Of a DNA stretch of 64,000 nucleotides, positions 16,519-25,662 are shown piece by piece. The number at the start of each line of letters is the position of its first letter. The stretch's first letter is position 1. The DNA comes from Streptomyces sp. NRRL F-6676 (lineage in GTDB: Bacteria; Actinomycetota; Actinomycetes; Streptomycetales; Streptomycetaceae). A model generated the notes under the pieces. That model saw only the letters and a program-made list of their open reading frames with translations, searched no databases and had not been told where the DNA came from. Where the stretch lies: contig NZ_JOHS01000006.1 in NCBI RefSeq assembly GCF_000725625.1, forward strand, positions 190,718 to 254,717, read 5' to 3'. A program made the position numbers and the translations under genes.

Positions 16519-18459
16519 GTGGACGTACAGCGGGACCGCCTCTCCCCCCACCTCCACCTCACCCGCGCCCTGACCCTCCTGACCGCCGCCCTCCTGTTCC
16601 TGCTCACCGCCCTCACCCCCGCCTCCGCCCACGCCGTCCTCACCTCTTCCACCCCCCAGGACGGCGCCGTCGTAAAGACCGCCCCCGGAACCGTCACCCT
16701 CACCTTCAGCGAGTCCGTCGGCCTGCTCGACGACTCCTTCCGTGTCCTCGACCACACCAACCGCCGCCTCCACACCGGCGGACCCACCCGCGTGAACGGT
16801 GAGGGCGACACCGCCCGCATCGCCCTCCCCGCCCGTATGGGCGACGGCACCTACACCGTCGGCTGGCGCGTCGTCTCCGCCGACAGTCATCCCGTCTCCG
16901 GCGCGTTCACCTTCTCCGTCGGCGAACCGTCCCCCACCGCCGCCGCCCTCCCCGCCGAGCCGTCCTCGAACGGCGCCTCCACCACCCTCTACGACCTCGC
17001 CCGCTACTTCGCCTACGGCGGCATCGCCCTTCTGATCGGCGCCTTCGCCTTCGCGGCCGCCACCGGCCTGGCGCCGGCGCGGGGCCCGGCCCGCCTGGGC
17101 TGGTGGACCCTGCTGGCCGCCACCGTGGCCCTGTTTCTGTTGCGCGGCCCGTACGAACGCGGCACCGGCCCCGCCTCCGCCCTCGACCCGACGCTGCTCG
17201 ACGACACGGCCGCCACCCGCCCCGGTCTCGCCCTCCTCGCCCGGCTCGCGCTCCTCGCGGCGGCGGCCTGCTGTCCGCTGGGCAAGGCCGCGGTGTTCTC
17301 CCCGCCGGGCAAGGCGGCGACGGGCGCTCCGCCGGGCAAGGCGGCGACGGGCGCTCCGCACGAGACAGGGATACCGCCCAAGGACGAGACAGGGGTACCG
17401 CCCAAGACGGACCCCCCGCGCAGGGAGCGGCTGCGTCTCGCGGGCGGCGTGCTGCTGGCGCTCGCGTTCGCCCTCACCTGGGCCATGTCCGAGCACGCCT
17501 CCGCCGGCATCCAGGTTCCGGTGGCGGTCACGTCCGCGGTGCTGCACCTGCTGGCGATGGCCGCCTGGCTCGGCGGTCTGGTGGTCCTGCTGACCGCGCT
17601 GTACCGGTCGCCCGAGGAGCTCCCGGCCCGCGCGGTGACCCGCTTCTCGCGGCTCGCGTTCACCTCGGTCGTCGTCCTGGTGGTCACCGGCGTCTACCAG
17701 TCCTGGCGCGGCCTCGGGTCCCTGGACACCCTCACGGCCACGACGTACGGCAGGCTGCTGACGGCCAAGCTGCTGGCCGTGGTGGTGCTGCTGGCGGCGG
17801 CCGCGTACTCCCGTCGCTTCACGGCCCGGCTGGCCGCGCCCCGGCAGACGGCCGCCACCGGGACCCGCACCCGTGTGGCACAACCGGTGGGCGCCCCGAC
17901 GCCCCCGCACACCCCCACGACCGAGCCCCCCACAGATACCCCCACGGACATCCCCGCCGACACCTCACCGCCCCCCGACCGCCACCGGTTGCGCACCTCC
18001 GTCCTCACCGAGGTCACCGTCGGCGTCATGGTGCTCGTCGTGACCACCCTGCTGACCGGTACGCAGCCGGGCCGGGCCGAGACGGAGGCGGTGGCCGCGC
18101 AGGAGGCGGCCCAGCCGATCCTGGGCGCCTCGGCCACCGTCCCCTTCGATCTGGGTCCGACCGGCGGCCGGGGCAAGGCGCAGATCGACCTGACCCCCGG
18201 GCGGTCGGGCGAGAACACGGTCCAGGTCGTGACGTACGGGCCCGACAACGGCATCGTGACGGTCCCCGAGGTCCGCCTCACCTTCACCCTGGCGGACCGG
18301 AAGCTCGGCCCGCTCGACGCCAGACTCGAGGACAAGGGCGGTTATTGGGGTTCCGACACCCTCAATCTGCCGCTCCCGGGCGTCTGGACGATGGCGGTGA
18401 CGGTGCGGACGACGGACGTCGACCAGGTGACGGTGAAGCAGGACATCCGCATCGGCTGA
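16519..18459 (+). CDS. CopC-CopD fusion copper uptake/resistance protein
   Basis: A 646-residue protein with a signal peptide cleaved after ASA at residue 37, leaving His38 at the new N-terminus as in CopC copper sites. The CopC domain spans about 38-135 with the second ligand region ADSHPVSGAF (His124). CopD membrane domains with eight or so helices follow, then a C-terminal extracytoplasmic domain typical of actinobacterial members. Between helices at about residues 254-298 lies a repeat of PPGKAATGA units. The start is GTG. It probably moves copper across the membrane or buffers it outside the cell. Confidence 0.9.
   Translation: MDVQRDRLSPHLHLTRALTLLTAALLFLLTALTPASAHAVLTSSTPQDGAVVKTAPGTVTLTFSESVGLLDDSFRVLDHTNRRLHTGGPTRVNGEGDTARIALPARMGDGTYTVGWRVVSADSHPVSGAFTFSVGEPSPTAAALPAEPSSNGASTTLYDLARYFAYGGIALLIGAFAFAAATGLAPARGPARLGWWTLLAATVALFLLRGPYERGTGPASALDPTLLDDTAATRPGLALLARLALLAAAACCPLGKAAVFSPPGKAATGAPPGKAATGAPHETGIPPKDETGVPPKTDPPRRERLRLAGGVLLALAFALTWAMSEHASAGIQVPVAVTSAVLHLLAMAAWLGGLVVLLTALYRSPEELPARAVTRFSRLAFTSVVVLVVTGVYQSWRGLGSLDTLTATTYGRLLTAKLLAVVVLLAAAAYSRRFTARLAAPRQTAATGTRTRVAQPVGAPTPPHTPTTEPPTDTPTDIPADTSPPPDRHRLRTSVLTEVTVGVMVLVVTTLLTGTQPGRAETEAVAAQEAAQPILGASATVPFDLGPTGGRGKAQIDLTPGRSGENTVQVVTYGPDNGIVTVPEVRLTFTLADRKLGPLDARLEDKGGYWGSDTLNLPLPGVWTMAVTVRTTDVDQVTVKQDIRIG
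17277..17412 (+). repeat. In-frame 27- and 24-base tandem repeats inside the CopC-CopD gene
   Basis: Two full copies and a partial one of a 27-base unit encoding PPGKAATGA are followed by two copies of a 24-base unit encoding ETG(I/V)PPKD. The repeats lie in a loop between membrane segments, so length variation there should be tolerated. Confidence 0.75.
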
Positions 18460-18493
18460 CGAGCGGCACGACCGGCGAATGACCCCGCCGGAT

Positions 18494-18507
18494 GTTTCAC
18501 GTGAAAC
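18494..18507. promoter_or_regulatory. parS: parS site 1
   Basis: GTTTCACGTGAAAC, a perfect 14-base palindrome identical to the established Streptomyces ParB-binding parS consensus. It lies between the convergent copper and DUF72 genes. Confidence 0.9.
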
Positions 18508-18521
18508 AAGCACTGTCCTCT

Positions 18522-18535
18522 GTTTCACGTGAAAC
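18522..18535. promoter_or_regulatory. parS: parS site 2
   Basis: A second perfect copy of the parS palindrome, 28 bases centre-to-centre from site 1. It overlaps the stop codon of the DUF72 gene. Confidence 0.9.
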
Positions 18536-19460
18536 GAGCCGTGTCGCCCGTTTCACGTGAAACATCCACCCGATCGCCCCACGCCACCCACGTCACCCGC
18601 TCCCCCCACTCCTCCCGCAGCAACGCCTCCATCCGCCCCGCCGCCCGTACGGCGGCCTCCGCGCAGCAGTTGTTGAACAGGACGTGCAGCTCCTCGGCCC
18701 GGTCGGCCATCGTCCGCAGCCGTGGCACCCACTCCCGCAGCTCGTCCACCATGTAGTCGTACCGGAACCGCTCCTCCTTGCTGCCCGTCCCCCACGCCGG
18801 GCTGCGCCCGTGGAAGCGGACGACGGCCAGGCGGAGGGAGGTGACGGGGGCGACGGGCGGTATGGAGGTGGACAGGGTCTGCACCATGTCCACGGCGACG
18901 GCCGCCAGCCCGAGTTCGGCGAGGAGCGCGCACGTGGCGTCGTACTGCCGCCCCCGCCACCACTCCGGATGCCGGAACTCCACCGCGACGGGCCAGCCCG
19001 CCGTCCGCTCCGCGCACTCCCGGAGGGCGGTCACCGACCGCGAACCGGGCGCGAACCACGGCGGGAACTGGAACAGCACGGTGCCGAGCCGGCCGGCCGC
19101 CCGCAGCGGGCCGATGGCGTCGGCGAAGCGCCGCCACACCTCGTCGCGCAGCTCCGGTCCCTGGGGCAGGCCACGGAGCTCGGCGGGGAGCACGCCCTGC
19201 CGGGTGGGGTGTCCGGTGAGCGCGGAGAAGGCCTTCACGTCGAACCGGAAGCCGTCCGGCGTGCGCTCCACCCACAGCTCGCTGTTGCGGGCGCTGGGCA
19301 GTGCGTAGTAGCTGGAGTCGACCTCCACCAGGGGGAACCGTGAGGCGTAGTGCCGCAGCCGCCCCTCCGCGTCCCGCGAGCCCTCGGGGTACCAGCCGCT
19401 GGTGACCAGCGCCCGGTCCGTCCACGAACACGCACCGACCCGTACGCCGCCCACGTCCAT
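18525..19460 (-). CDS. DUF72-domain protein
   Basis: A 311-residue TIM-barrel-like protein of the DUF72 (YecE) family. Conserved parts are VRVGACSWTDRALVTSGWYP, the VEVDSSYYALP strand, FQFPPWF, VAVEFRHPEWW and the C-terminal ELHVLFNNCCAEAA. The chosen ATG follows AAGGGCGG and gives the family start; 14 more residues upstream are possible. No enzymatic activity is established for the family. Its last 13 codons contain parS sites, so its C-terminus (RVDVSRETGDTARFT) is partly dictated by those palindromes. Confidence 0.9.
   Translation of the reverse strand: MDVGGVRVGACSWTDRALVTSGWYPEGSRDAEGRLRHYASRFPLVEVDSSYYALPSARNSELWVERTPDGFRFDVKAFSALTGHPTRQGVLPAELRGLPQGPELRDEVWRRFADAIGPLRAAGRLGTVLFQFPPWFAPGSRSVTALRECAERTAGWPVAVEFRHPEWWRGRQYDATCALLAELGLAAVAVDMVQTLSTSIPPVAPVTSLRLAVVRFHGRSPAWGTGSKEERFRYDYMVDELREWVPRLRTMADRAEELHVLFNNCCAEAAVRAAGRMEALLREEWGERVTWVAWGDRVDVSRETGDTARFT
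18550..18563. promoter_or_regulatory. parS: parS site 3
   Basis: A third perfect parS palindrome, again 28 bases from the previous one. It lies inside the last codons of the DUF72 gene, so it also encodes protein. Confidence 0.9.
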
Positions 19461-19607
19461 GCCGCCGCCCTTGCCCGCGCCGTGCCCCTGCGGCCGGCCC
19501 ATGGGATTCCGCTTAACCCGGACGGGCGCGGAAAAACACCGAGTGCCGTGCGGGGCACGCGGGGTGACGGACCGTCGGACGCCATCAGGGGCGGCTCGGG
19601 GCGCGGA

Positions 19608-20267
19608 TCAGGTCCGTCGGCGTACGTCGTCCAGGTAGCGCAGGACCGCGGCGACCCGGCGGTCGACCTGGTCGGCGGGGGACAGGTCCAGCTTGGCGAA
19701 GATGCTGCGGATGTGCTTGTGCACGGCGCCGTCCGTGACGACGAGCCGTTCGGCGATGGCGGTGTTGCCGAGGCCCTCGGCCATCAGCGCGAGCACCTCG
19801 CGCTCGCGCGGGCTGAGCCGTTCCAGCCGGCTGTCCTCGCGGCTGCGGGTGAAGAGCTGGGCGACCACCTCGGGGTCGATGGCGGTGCCGCCGTCCGCGA
19901 CCCGGCGCAGCGCGTCCAGGAACTCCTCGACCCGGCCCACCCGCTCCTTGAGCAGATAGCCGAGCCGGCCGACGCCGCCGGTGAGCAGCTCGGTGGCGAA
20001 GGTCTGCTCGACGTACGCCGACAGGACGAGGACCGCGAGGCCGGGGTGGCGGCGCCGGGCCTCGACGGCGGCGACGATGCCCTCGTCGGTGTGGGTCGGC
20101 GGCATCCGTACGTCGAGGATGGCGACGTCCGGCCGGTGCTCGTCGATGGCCTTCAGGGCGTCGTCGGGGGTGCCGGCGGTGGCCACCACGTCGAGGGCCT
20201 CGGCGCGCAGCAGCAGGGCGAGGCCCTCGCGCAGCAGGGGGTCGTCCTCGGCGATCACAATCCGCAT
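19608..20267 (-). CDS. NarL/LuxR-type response regulator
   Basis: A 219-residue regulator. The receiver domain (AEDDPLLREGLALLLRAE; phospho-acceptor Asp in VAILDVRMPP) is followed by a LuxR helix-turn-helix (LSPREREVLALMAEGLGNTAIAERL, VHKHIRSIFAKL). It overlaps the upstream histidine kinase gene by 13 bases, so the two are translationally coupled. It probably controls the divergent FtsX-type ABC exporter, whose promoter region holds a 16-base palindrome. Confidence 0.92.
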   Translation of the reverse strand: MRIVIAEDDPLLREGLALLLRAEALDVVATAGTPDDALKAIDEHRPDVAILDVRMPPTHTDEGIVAAVEARRRHPGLAVLVLSAYVEQTFATELLTGGVGRLGYLLKERVGRVEEFLDALRRVADGGTAIDPEVVAQLFTRSREDSRLERLSPREREVLALMAEGLGNTAIAERLVVTDGAVHKHIRSIFAKLDLSPADQVDRRVAAVLRYLDDVRRRT

Positions 20268-21871
20268 GGAAGTTCCACTTCGAGTGTTGTCGGGCCGCCA
20301 CGGGGGCTGGCCAGGGCGAGCGTTCCGTCGTGTGCCGCGATCCGGCGGCGGATGCCGACCAGTCCGGAGCCGCCGTTCTCGTCGGCGCCGCCGTGGCCGT
20401 CGTCGGTGATGCGCAGCCGCAGCCGGCCGTCCTGCGTGCGCACGGTGACCGCGGCGTGGTGGGCGCCGCTGTGCTTGGCGATGTTGGTGAGCGCCTCGGC
20501 GACCACGAAGTAGGCGGTCGCCTCCACGGAGGCGGCACAGCGCTGGGGCGCCTCGACGTCGATCCGGCACGGGACGGGGCAGGAGGCGGCCAGTCCGTTG
20601 AGCGCGCCGGCCAGTCCGCGGTCGGCGAGTACGGGGGGCAGGATGCCGCGGGCGACCGTGCGCAGTTCGGCCAGTGCCTGTTCGGCGGCGCTCTGGGCGC
20701 GCTCGAGCAGTTCCTCGGCGCCGGCCGGGTCGCGGGCGACCATCCGGCGGGCGGCGCCGAGCAGCACGGTGACGGTGACGATGCGGTTCTGCGTGCCGTC
20801 GTGCAGGGAGCGCTCGATGCGGCGCAGCTCGGTGGCGTGGGCGTCGAGGGCGGCGGCCCGGGTGGCGGTGAGCTGGGCGATGCGCAGGGACAGGTCGGCG
20901 TCGGGACCGGCCGAGAGCAGCTGCCTGCCCGGCTTGCCCTGGAGCCGGGCCATGCCGGGGACGAGACCGAGGATGATCGCGATCCAGCCGATGGCGAGCA
21001 GCGTCACGGAGAGCGCGTCCGCCCACGAGTGGGCGACGCCGAAGCCGAGGGACGTACTGGAGCTGCCCTTCGGGGCGAGGCGCCACCAGAGCGGGAAGGT
21101 GGCGTCGCGGACGGCGAAGAGGAGCAGCAGCACACTGGCGAAGCCGAGCAGCAGGCCGAGGGTGGCGTGCCGGAACAGCCAGGCCAGTTCGCGCCGGGTG
21201 GTGGGGTCGGTGACGGCGAGCCGGAGCCGGGTGGGAGGCGGCTCCGGGGCGATGATCTCCGGCCCCCACCGGCTGAGCCGGTCGCGTTCGCGCCCGGCCA
21301 GGGCGTGCAGCAGGCGCAGCGCACCGGGGGCGAACAGCAGCCCGACGCCGACCAGGCAGGCGACGGCCGTGAGCCCGGTGACGAACATGACCACGAACGC
21401 GATCATGGCGGTACCGAACCCGCCGGTGAGCTGTTCGAGCCCGTGCACCGCGTCCTTCCCGGCCCGCGAGACGACGGCGCGGAGGCTGCGCTCGGACGCG
21501 TCGGCCTCCGCGGGGCGGCCCTGGGGGTCGGAGGGGTCCGGGGCGTCGTGCTTCGGAGCGTCGTGCTTCGGGGCGTCGTGCTTCGGGGCTGCGAGGCCCG
21601 GGACGGGGTGCTCCGGGACGGGATGCTCCGGGGCGGGGTGCTCAGGGGCGGCGGAGGGCTGGGGGCCCGTGGCGCGGTGGGCGCCGGGGCCGCCCGGGCC
21701 GCCCGGGCCGCCGGGGAAACGGGTGGAGCCCCGGCCACCGGCGCTCACCACGGAGTCCGCGGCGGCGTCATGGCGCTCGGTGCCGGCGGCGCCGGCCGGC
21801 CCTGCGGCGCGGTCCTGCGTACCGCCGGCGGCGCCGGTCGGCGTCCCCCGGGGTGTGTCGTGCGTCGGCAT
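20255..21871 (-). CDS. Sensor histidine kinase (HisKA_3 type)
   Basis: A 538-residue kinase. A long Pro/Ala/His-rich disordered N-terminus of about 130 residues contains repeats of an AP(K/E)H unit. A four-helix membrane sensor domain follows (about residues 150-330). Then come the dimerisation/phosphoacceptor region RRIERSLHDGTQNRIV, with His as the phosphorylation site, and an ATPase domain with DDGHGGAD and GSGLVGIRRR. The ATG chosen follows GAGGAG at 6 bases; six more residues upstream are possible. The partner regulator overlaps its 3' end. Confidence 0.91.
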   Translation of the reverse strand: MPTHDTPRGTPTGAAGGTQDRAAGPAGAAGTERHDAAADSVVSAGGRGSTRFPGGPGGPGGPGAHRATGPQPSAAPEHPAPEHPVPEHPVPGLAAPKHDAPKHDAPKHDAPDPSDPQGRPAEADASERSLRAVVSRAGKDAVHGLEQLTGGFGTAMIAFVVMFVTGLTAVACLVGVGLLFAPGALRLLHALAGRERDRLSRWGPEIIAPEPPPTRLRLAVTDPTTRRELAWLFRHATLGLLLGFASVLLLLFAVRDATFPLWWRLAPKGSSSTSLGFGVAHSWADALSVTLLAIGWIAIILGLVPGMARLQGKPGRQLLSAGPDADLSLRIAQLTATRAAALDAHATELRRIERSLHDGTQNRIVTVTVLLGAARRMVARDPAGAEELLERAQSAAEQALAELRTVARGILPPVLADRGLAGALNGLAASCPVPCRIDVEAPQRCAASVEATAYFVVAEALTNIAKHSGAHHAAVTVRTQDGRLRLRITDDGHGGADENGGSGLVGIRRRIAAHDGTLALASPRGGPTTLEVELPCGL

Positions 21872-21936
21872 GGTGGCCTCCTCTCGCAACGACCCTAGGG
21901 GGCCGGACCGTTCGCCGTCAGCCCGGGAGCCGAGGA

Positions 21937-21952
21937 GTACAGCCTGCTGTAC
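21937..21952. promoter_or_regulatory. GTACAGCCTGCTGTAC palindrome between the kinase and exporter operons
   Basis: A perfect inverted repeat (GTACAG-CCTG-CTGTAC) lies in the divergent intergenic region, about 65 bases upstream of the kinase start and 135 bases upstream of the exporter operon. It is a candidate binding site for the paired response regulator. Downstream, CCGGCAG is repeated four times near 22025-22060. Confidence 0.5.
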
Positions 21953-22085
21953 CCCGGACCGGGCGGCTGGCGGGCTCGGCCGCGCACGGGCGGATGCCTA
22001 GCGTCGTAGACACGCCGAAACGACGGGCCGGCAGCCCGGCAGTCCGGCAGTCCGGCAGCGTCCCCGCGTCCTTGAAGGAGTCCCC

Positions 22086-22331
22086 ATGTCGCACCCCGAC
22101 CCGTACCGCTTCACCGGCCCCGCCGACGACCACGGGCAGCCGGCCCGCTCCGGGGTCAGCCGCTCCGACGTCCTGCGCGCCCTGCTCTGGACGGTCCTGG
22201 TGATCAGCGTGCTCGCCAACAGCGTCGCCTCCTACGGCGACGCCTCCACCGCGGTGCACCTCGCCTTCGGCGTCGTCACCGCCGCCTGCGCCACCGTGCT
22301 CGTCGTGCAGCGGCTGCGGGGCCGGCGATGA
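22086..22331 (+). CDS. Small two-helix membrane protein of the ABC operon
   Basis: An 81-residue protein with a soluble N-terminus and two hydrophobic helices (ALLWTVLVISVLANSVASY and FGVVTAACATVLVV), ending in RLRGRR. It is preceded by GAAGGAG. Its stop codon overlaps the start of the ATP-binding gene (ATGA), showing tight coupling. The family is not recognised. An accessory role for the exporter is inferred from the operon. Confidence 0.8.
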   Translation: MSHPDPYRFTGPADDHGQPARSGVSRSDVLRALLWTVLVISVLANSVASYGDASTAVHLAFGVVTAACATVLVVQRLRGRR

Positions 22332-23101
22332 CCTGGCCCTTCGCCGCGGCCTCCGGCCGGCCATCCGCCGCGTACGCCGCCCCCGCCCCCGCCATCGCCC
22401 TGGACCGGGTCGGCAAGACCTATTCCGGCGGCGTCCGCGCCCTCGACGACGTCTCGCTGACGGTCGCGCGCGGCACGTTCCTCGCCGTGATGGGCCCCTC
22501 CGGCTCCGGCAAGAGCACGCTGATGCACTGCGCCGCAGGGCTGGACACCCCGACCACCGGCAGCATCCGCATCGACGGCCAGGAGATCGCGGGCCTGAAC
22601 GAGACCCGGCGCACCGAACTGCGCCGCGAACGCATCGGCTTCGTCTTCCAGTCGTACAACCTGGTCCCGTCCCTGGACCTCGCCGACAACATCACCCTGC
22701 CGCTGCGCCTGGCGGGCCGCGCGCCCGACCGCGAGTGGCTGGGGATGCTGGTGGAGCGGGTCGGGCTGGCCGGCCGGCTCACCCACCGGCCCACCGAACT
22801 CTCCGGCGGCCAGCAGCAGCGCGCGGCGATCGTGCGCGCGCTGGTGGCCCGGCCGGCCGTCGTCTTCGCCGACGAACCGACCGGCGCGCTGGACCTGCGC
22901 AGCGCCCACGAGGTCCTGCGGCTGCTGCGTGAACTCGTCGACGAGCTGGGCCAGACCGTGGTGATGGTCACCCACGACCCGGCCGCCGCCGCCCAGGCAC
23001 ACCGCGCGCTGGTGATGGCCGACGGCCGCGTCGTCGAGACCCTCGACGCCCCCACCGCGCCCGTCCTGGCCGACCGCCTCGTCGCACTGGGAGGACGCTG
23101 A
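22328..23101 (+). CDS. ABC transporter ATP-binding protein (LolD/MacB type)
   Basis: A 257-residue ATPase. Walker A is GPSGSGKST, the Q-loop region is FVFQSYNLVPSLDLADN, the signature is LSGGQQQR, and Walker B is VVFADEPTGALD, followed by the switch His in VTHD. It belongs to the class that powers FtsX-type permeases. It overlaps the small membrane gene upstream and lies 2 bases before the permease. Confidence 0.95.
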   Translation: MTWPFAAASGRPSAAYAAPAPAIALDRVGKTYSGGVRALDDVSLTVARGTFLAVMGPSGSGKSTLMHCAAGLDTPTTGSIRIDGQEIAGLNETRRTELRRERIGFVFQSYNLVPSLDLADNITLPLRLAGRAPDREWLGMLVERVGLAGRLTHRPTELSGGQQQRAAIVRALVARPAVVFADEPTGALDLRSAHEVLRLLRELVDELGQTVVMVTHDPAAAAQAHRALVMADGRVVETLDAPTAPVLADRLVALGGR

Positions 23102-23103
23102 CC

Positions 23104-25662
23104 ATGCTGCACCTCGCCCTGCGCTCCGCCCGCCACCGGATCGCCGCCCTGCTCGCCGTGGCCTGCGCGATCCTCGGCGCCGCCGCCCTGCTCACCGGCA
23201 CCGGCGTGCTCGCCGAGACCGGACTGCGCTCCTCCCTGCCCGCCGGGCGGCTGGCCGGCGCCGACGTGCTCGTCGCCGCCGACCAGAGCGTGCGGGCGCC
23301 GGGTGACATGACCCTCGCGCTGACCGAACGCGGCACGGTCCCGGCCACCCTCGTGGACCGGCTGGCCGGGCTCCCCGGAGTGAAGGGGGCCGCCACCGAC
23401 CTCAGCTTTCCCGCCGCCGCCGTGACCACCGACGGCGGCTTCGCCACCGCCGCCGACCCGGCCACCGCGGGACACGGCTGGTCCTCGGTCCGGCTGCTGG
23501 CACACCCGCACATCACCGGCGAGGCCCCGGCCGGCCACCACGAGGTCGCCCTGGACCGCGCCACGGCCACCGCCGCCCGGGCCGCCGTCGGCGACCGGGT
23601 CCGGATCGTCGCCGCCGGCCGCCCCGCCGTCGACTACCGCGTCTCCGCGATCGTCGACGCCCCCGGCGCCGGGCTCCTCTTCGCCGACTCCGCCGCCACC
23701 GGACTGGCCGGCCGGACGAGCGGCCCGCGCGCCGGCACCGTCGACCTGATCGGGCTGCGGGCCGCCCCCGGGCACACCGACGAGGTCGCCGCCGCCGTCC
23801 GCGACCGGCTCGCGCACTCCGGCGCCACCGCGCGGCACCTCAAGGTCCTCACCGGCAGCGACCGCGGCGACGCCGTCTCGCCCGGCGACGGCGCCGCCCG
23901 CTCGCTGCTGGTGCTCCTCTCCTCCTCCCTCGCCGGCGTGGTCGTCCTCATCACCGGCTTCGTGGTGGCGGGCGCGCTCACCGTCGCGGTCAACGGGCAG
24001 CGGCGCGACCTGGCCCTGATGCGGGCCGTCGGCGCCACCCCGAAGCAGATCCGCCGGCTCGCCGCCGCGCAGGCCATGGTCGTCGCCGCGGTGGCGTACG
24101 TACCGGGCGCGGCCCTCGGCTACGTACTCGCCGGTCAACTGCGGCAGTTGCTGGTGGACCGCGGCGCGGTCCCGGCCGCGCTGCCGCTCACCGTCAGCCC
24201 GCTGCCCGCGCTCGCCACCGCCCTGCTGCTGGCCGGAGCCGTACAGCTCGCGGCGCGGGGCGCGGCCTGGCGCACCTCGACGCGGCCGGCCACCGAGGCG
24301 GTCGCGGAGTCCCGCACCGAACCCCGCGAGCCCGCCCGGATGCGGACGTACGGCGGCCTGCTGGTGATCGTCGCCGCGACGACGCTGTCCGTCGCCCCGC
24401 TGCTGTCGCGCACGCCGATCGGCGCGGCGGCGACCCAGATGGCCGGCATCGTCGGCGCGATCGGCCTCGCCATGGCGGGCCCGGCGCTGACCCGCTGGGC
24501 GGGCGGCGCACTCGGCCGGCGGCTGCGCCCCGGCACCGCGGCCCCGACCTGGCTCGCGGTGGCCAACGTCCGCGGCTACGCGCTGCGCGTCGCGGGGGTG
24601 GTCAGCACCCTCGCCATGGCGGTCGCGTTCGTCCTGACGTACACCCTCACCCTGACCACCGTGGCCGAGGCCACCGCGCAGGACACCCGCACCGGCACCC
24701 TCGCCGAGCACCGGATCACCGCGCCGGGTCTGGGCGGACTGCCCACCGGCCTGCTCGAGGACGTACGACGCACCCCGGGCGTGAAGGCGGTGGCACCCGT
24801 CGGCTCCACCGACGTCGTCTACTCCTACCGTGAGCTGGGTGACGTCACGACCGAGTCGGCCTCCGCGCTGATCCTCACCCCCGACGCGCCGCGCGTCCTG
24901 GACCTCGGCGTCCGCTCCGGCAGCCTGACCCGGCTCCGCGGCGCCACGGTCGCGCTCAGCGAGGAGACGGCCCGCTCGCTGGACGCGGAGGTCGGCGACC
25001 GGATCGAACTGACCCTGGGCGACGGCACCGAAGTCCGTCCCCGCGTCGTCGCCGTCTACACCCGCGGCCTCGGCTTCGGCCCGTTCGCCCTCTCCCACGA
25101 CCTCGCGGTCCCGCACACCACGACCGGCCTCGACCAGAGCGCCCTCGTCCGCACCGACGGCACCCCCGCGGCGGCGCACGCCCTCGCGGCCCTGGCAGCG
25201 AAGACGCCCGGCGTGAGCGTGGGCGACACCGCCGACGAGAGCGACGGCGGCCTGTCGGACGCGCCGGCGGAGGTCTGGATCAACCTGGCCACCATCGCCG
25301 TCCTCCTCGCCTACCTGCTGCTGAGCATCGCCAACAAGCTGGTGGCGACCACCTCCCAGCGCCGCGAGGAGCTGGCCACGCTCCGCCTGAACGGCACGAC
25401 TCCCGCCCAGATCCGGGCGATGATGCGCCGCGAGGCGGTCCTGATCACCGCGGGCGCGCTGGTCGCGGGCATGGCCCTGACGGTGGTCCCGCTGGCCCTG
25501 CTGGGCACGGCCTTCCTGCACCACCCCTGGCCGTCGGGGCCCATCTGGCTCGTCCCCGCCACGGCGGTGACGATCGCGACGGTGGCCTACCTCTCCCTCC
25601 AACTCCCCACTCGCCACGCCCTGCGCACACCGCCGGCGGCGACGCTGGGGGCGCGGGGGTAG
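23104..25662 (+). CDS. FtsX-type ABC transporter permease
   Basis: An 852-residue permease with two FtsX domains. It has an N-terminal helix, a large extracytoplasmic domain, a three-helix FtsX core at about residues 270-400 (LMRAVGATPKQIRRL), a second half beginning with another helix near residue 490, and a C-terminal FtsX core (ATLRLNGTTPAQIRAMMRREA). Pairs like this usually export peptides or lipids or act as mechanotransmitters, often in antimicrobial peptide response. It ends the operon controlled by the divergent two-component system. Confidence 0.93.
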   Translation: MLHLALRSARHRIAALLAVACAILGAAALLTGTGVLAETGLRSSLPAGRLAGADVLVAADQSVRAPGDMTLALTERGTVPATLVDRLAGLPGVKGAATDLSFPAAAVTTDGGFATAADPATAGHGWSSVRLLAHPHITGEAPAGHHEVALDRATATAARAAVGDRVRIVAAGRPAVDYRVSAIVDAPGAGLLFADSAATGLAGRTSGPRAGTVDLIGLRAAPGHTDEVAAAVRDRLAHSGATARHLKVLTGSDRGDAVSPGDGAARSLLVLLSSSLAGVVVLITGFVVAGALTVAVNGQRRDLALMRAVGATPKQIRRLAAAQAMVVAAVAYVPGAALGYVLAGQLRQLLVDRGAVPAALPLTVSPLPALATALLLAGAVQLAARGAAWRTSTRPATEAVAESRTEPREPARMRTYGGLLVIVAATTLSVAPLLSRTPIGAAATQMAGIVGAIGLAMAGPALTRWAGGALGRRLRPGTAAPTWLAVANVRGYALRVAGVVSTLAMAVAFVLTYTLTLTTVAEATAQDTRTGTLAEHRITAPGLGGLPTGLLEDVRRTPGVKAVAPVGSTDVVYSYRELGDVTTESASALILTPDAPRVLDLGVRSGSLTRLRGATVALSEETARSLDAEVGDRIELTLGDGTEVRPRVVAVYTRGLGFGPFALSHDLAVPHTTTGLDQSALVRTDGTPAAAHALAALAAKTPGVSVGDTADESDGGLSDAPAEVWINLATIAVLLAYLLLSIANKLVATTSQRREELATLRLNGTTPAQIRAMMRREAVLITAGALVAGMALTVVPLALLGTAFLHHPWPSGPIWLVPATAVTIATVAYLSLQLPTRHALRTPPAATLGARG

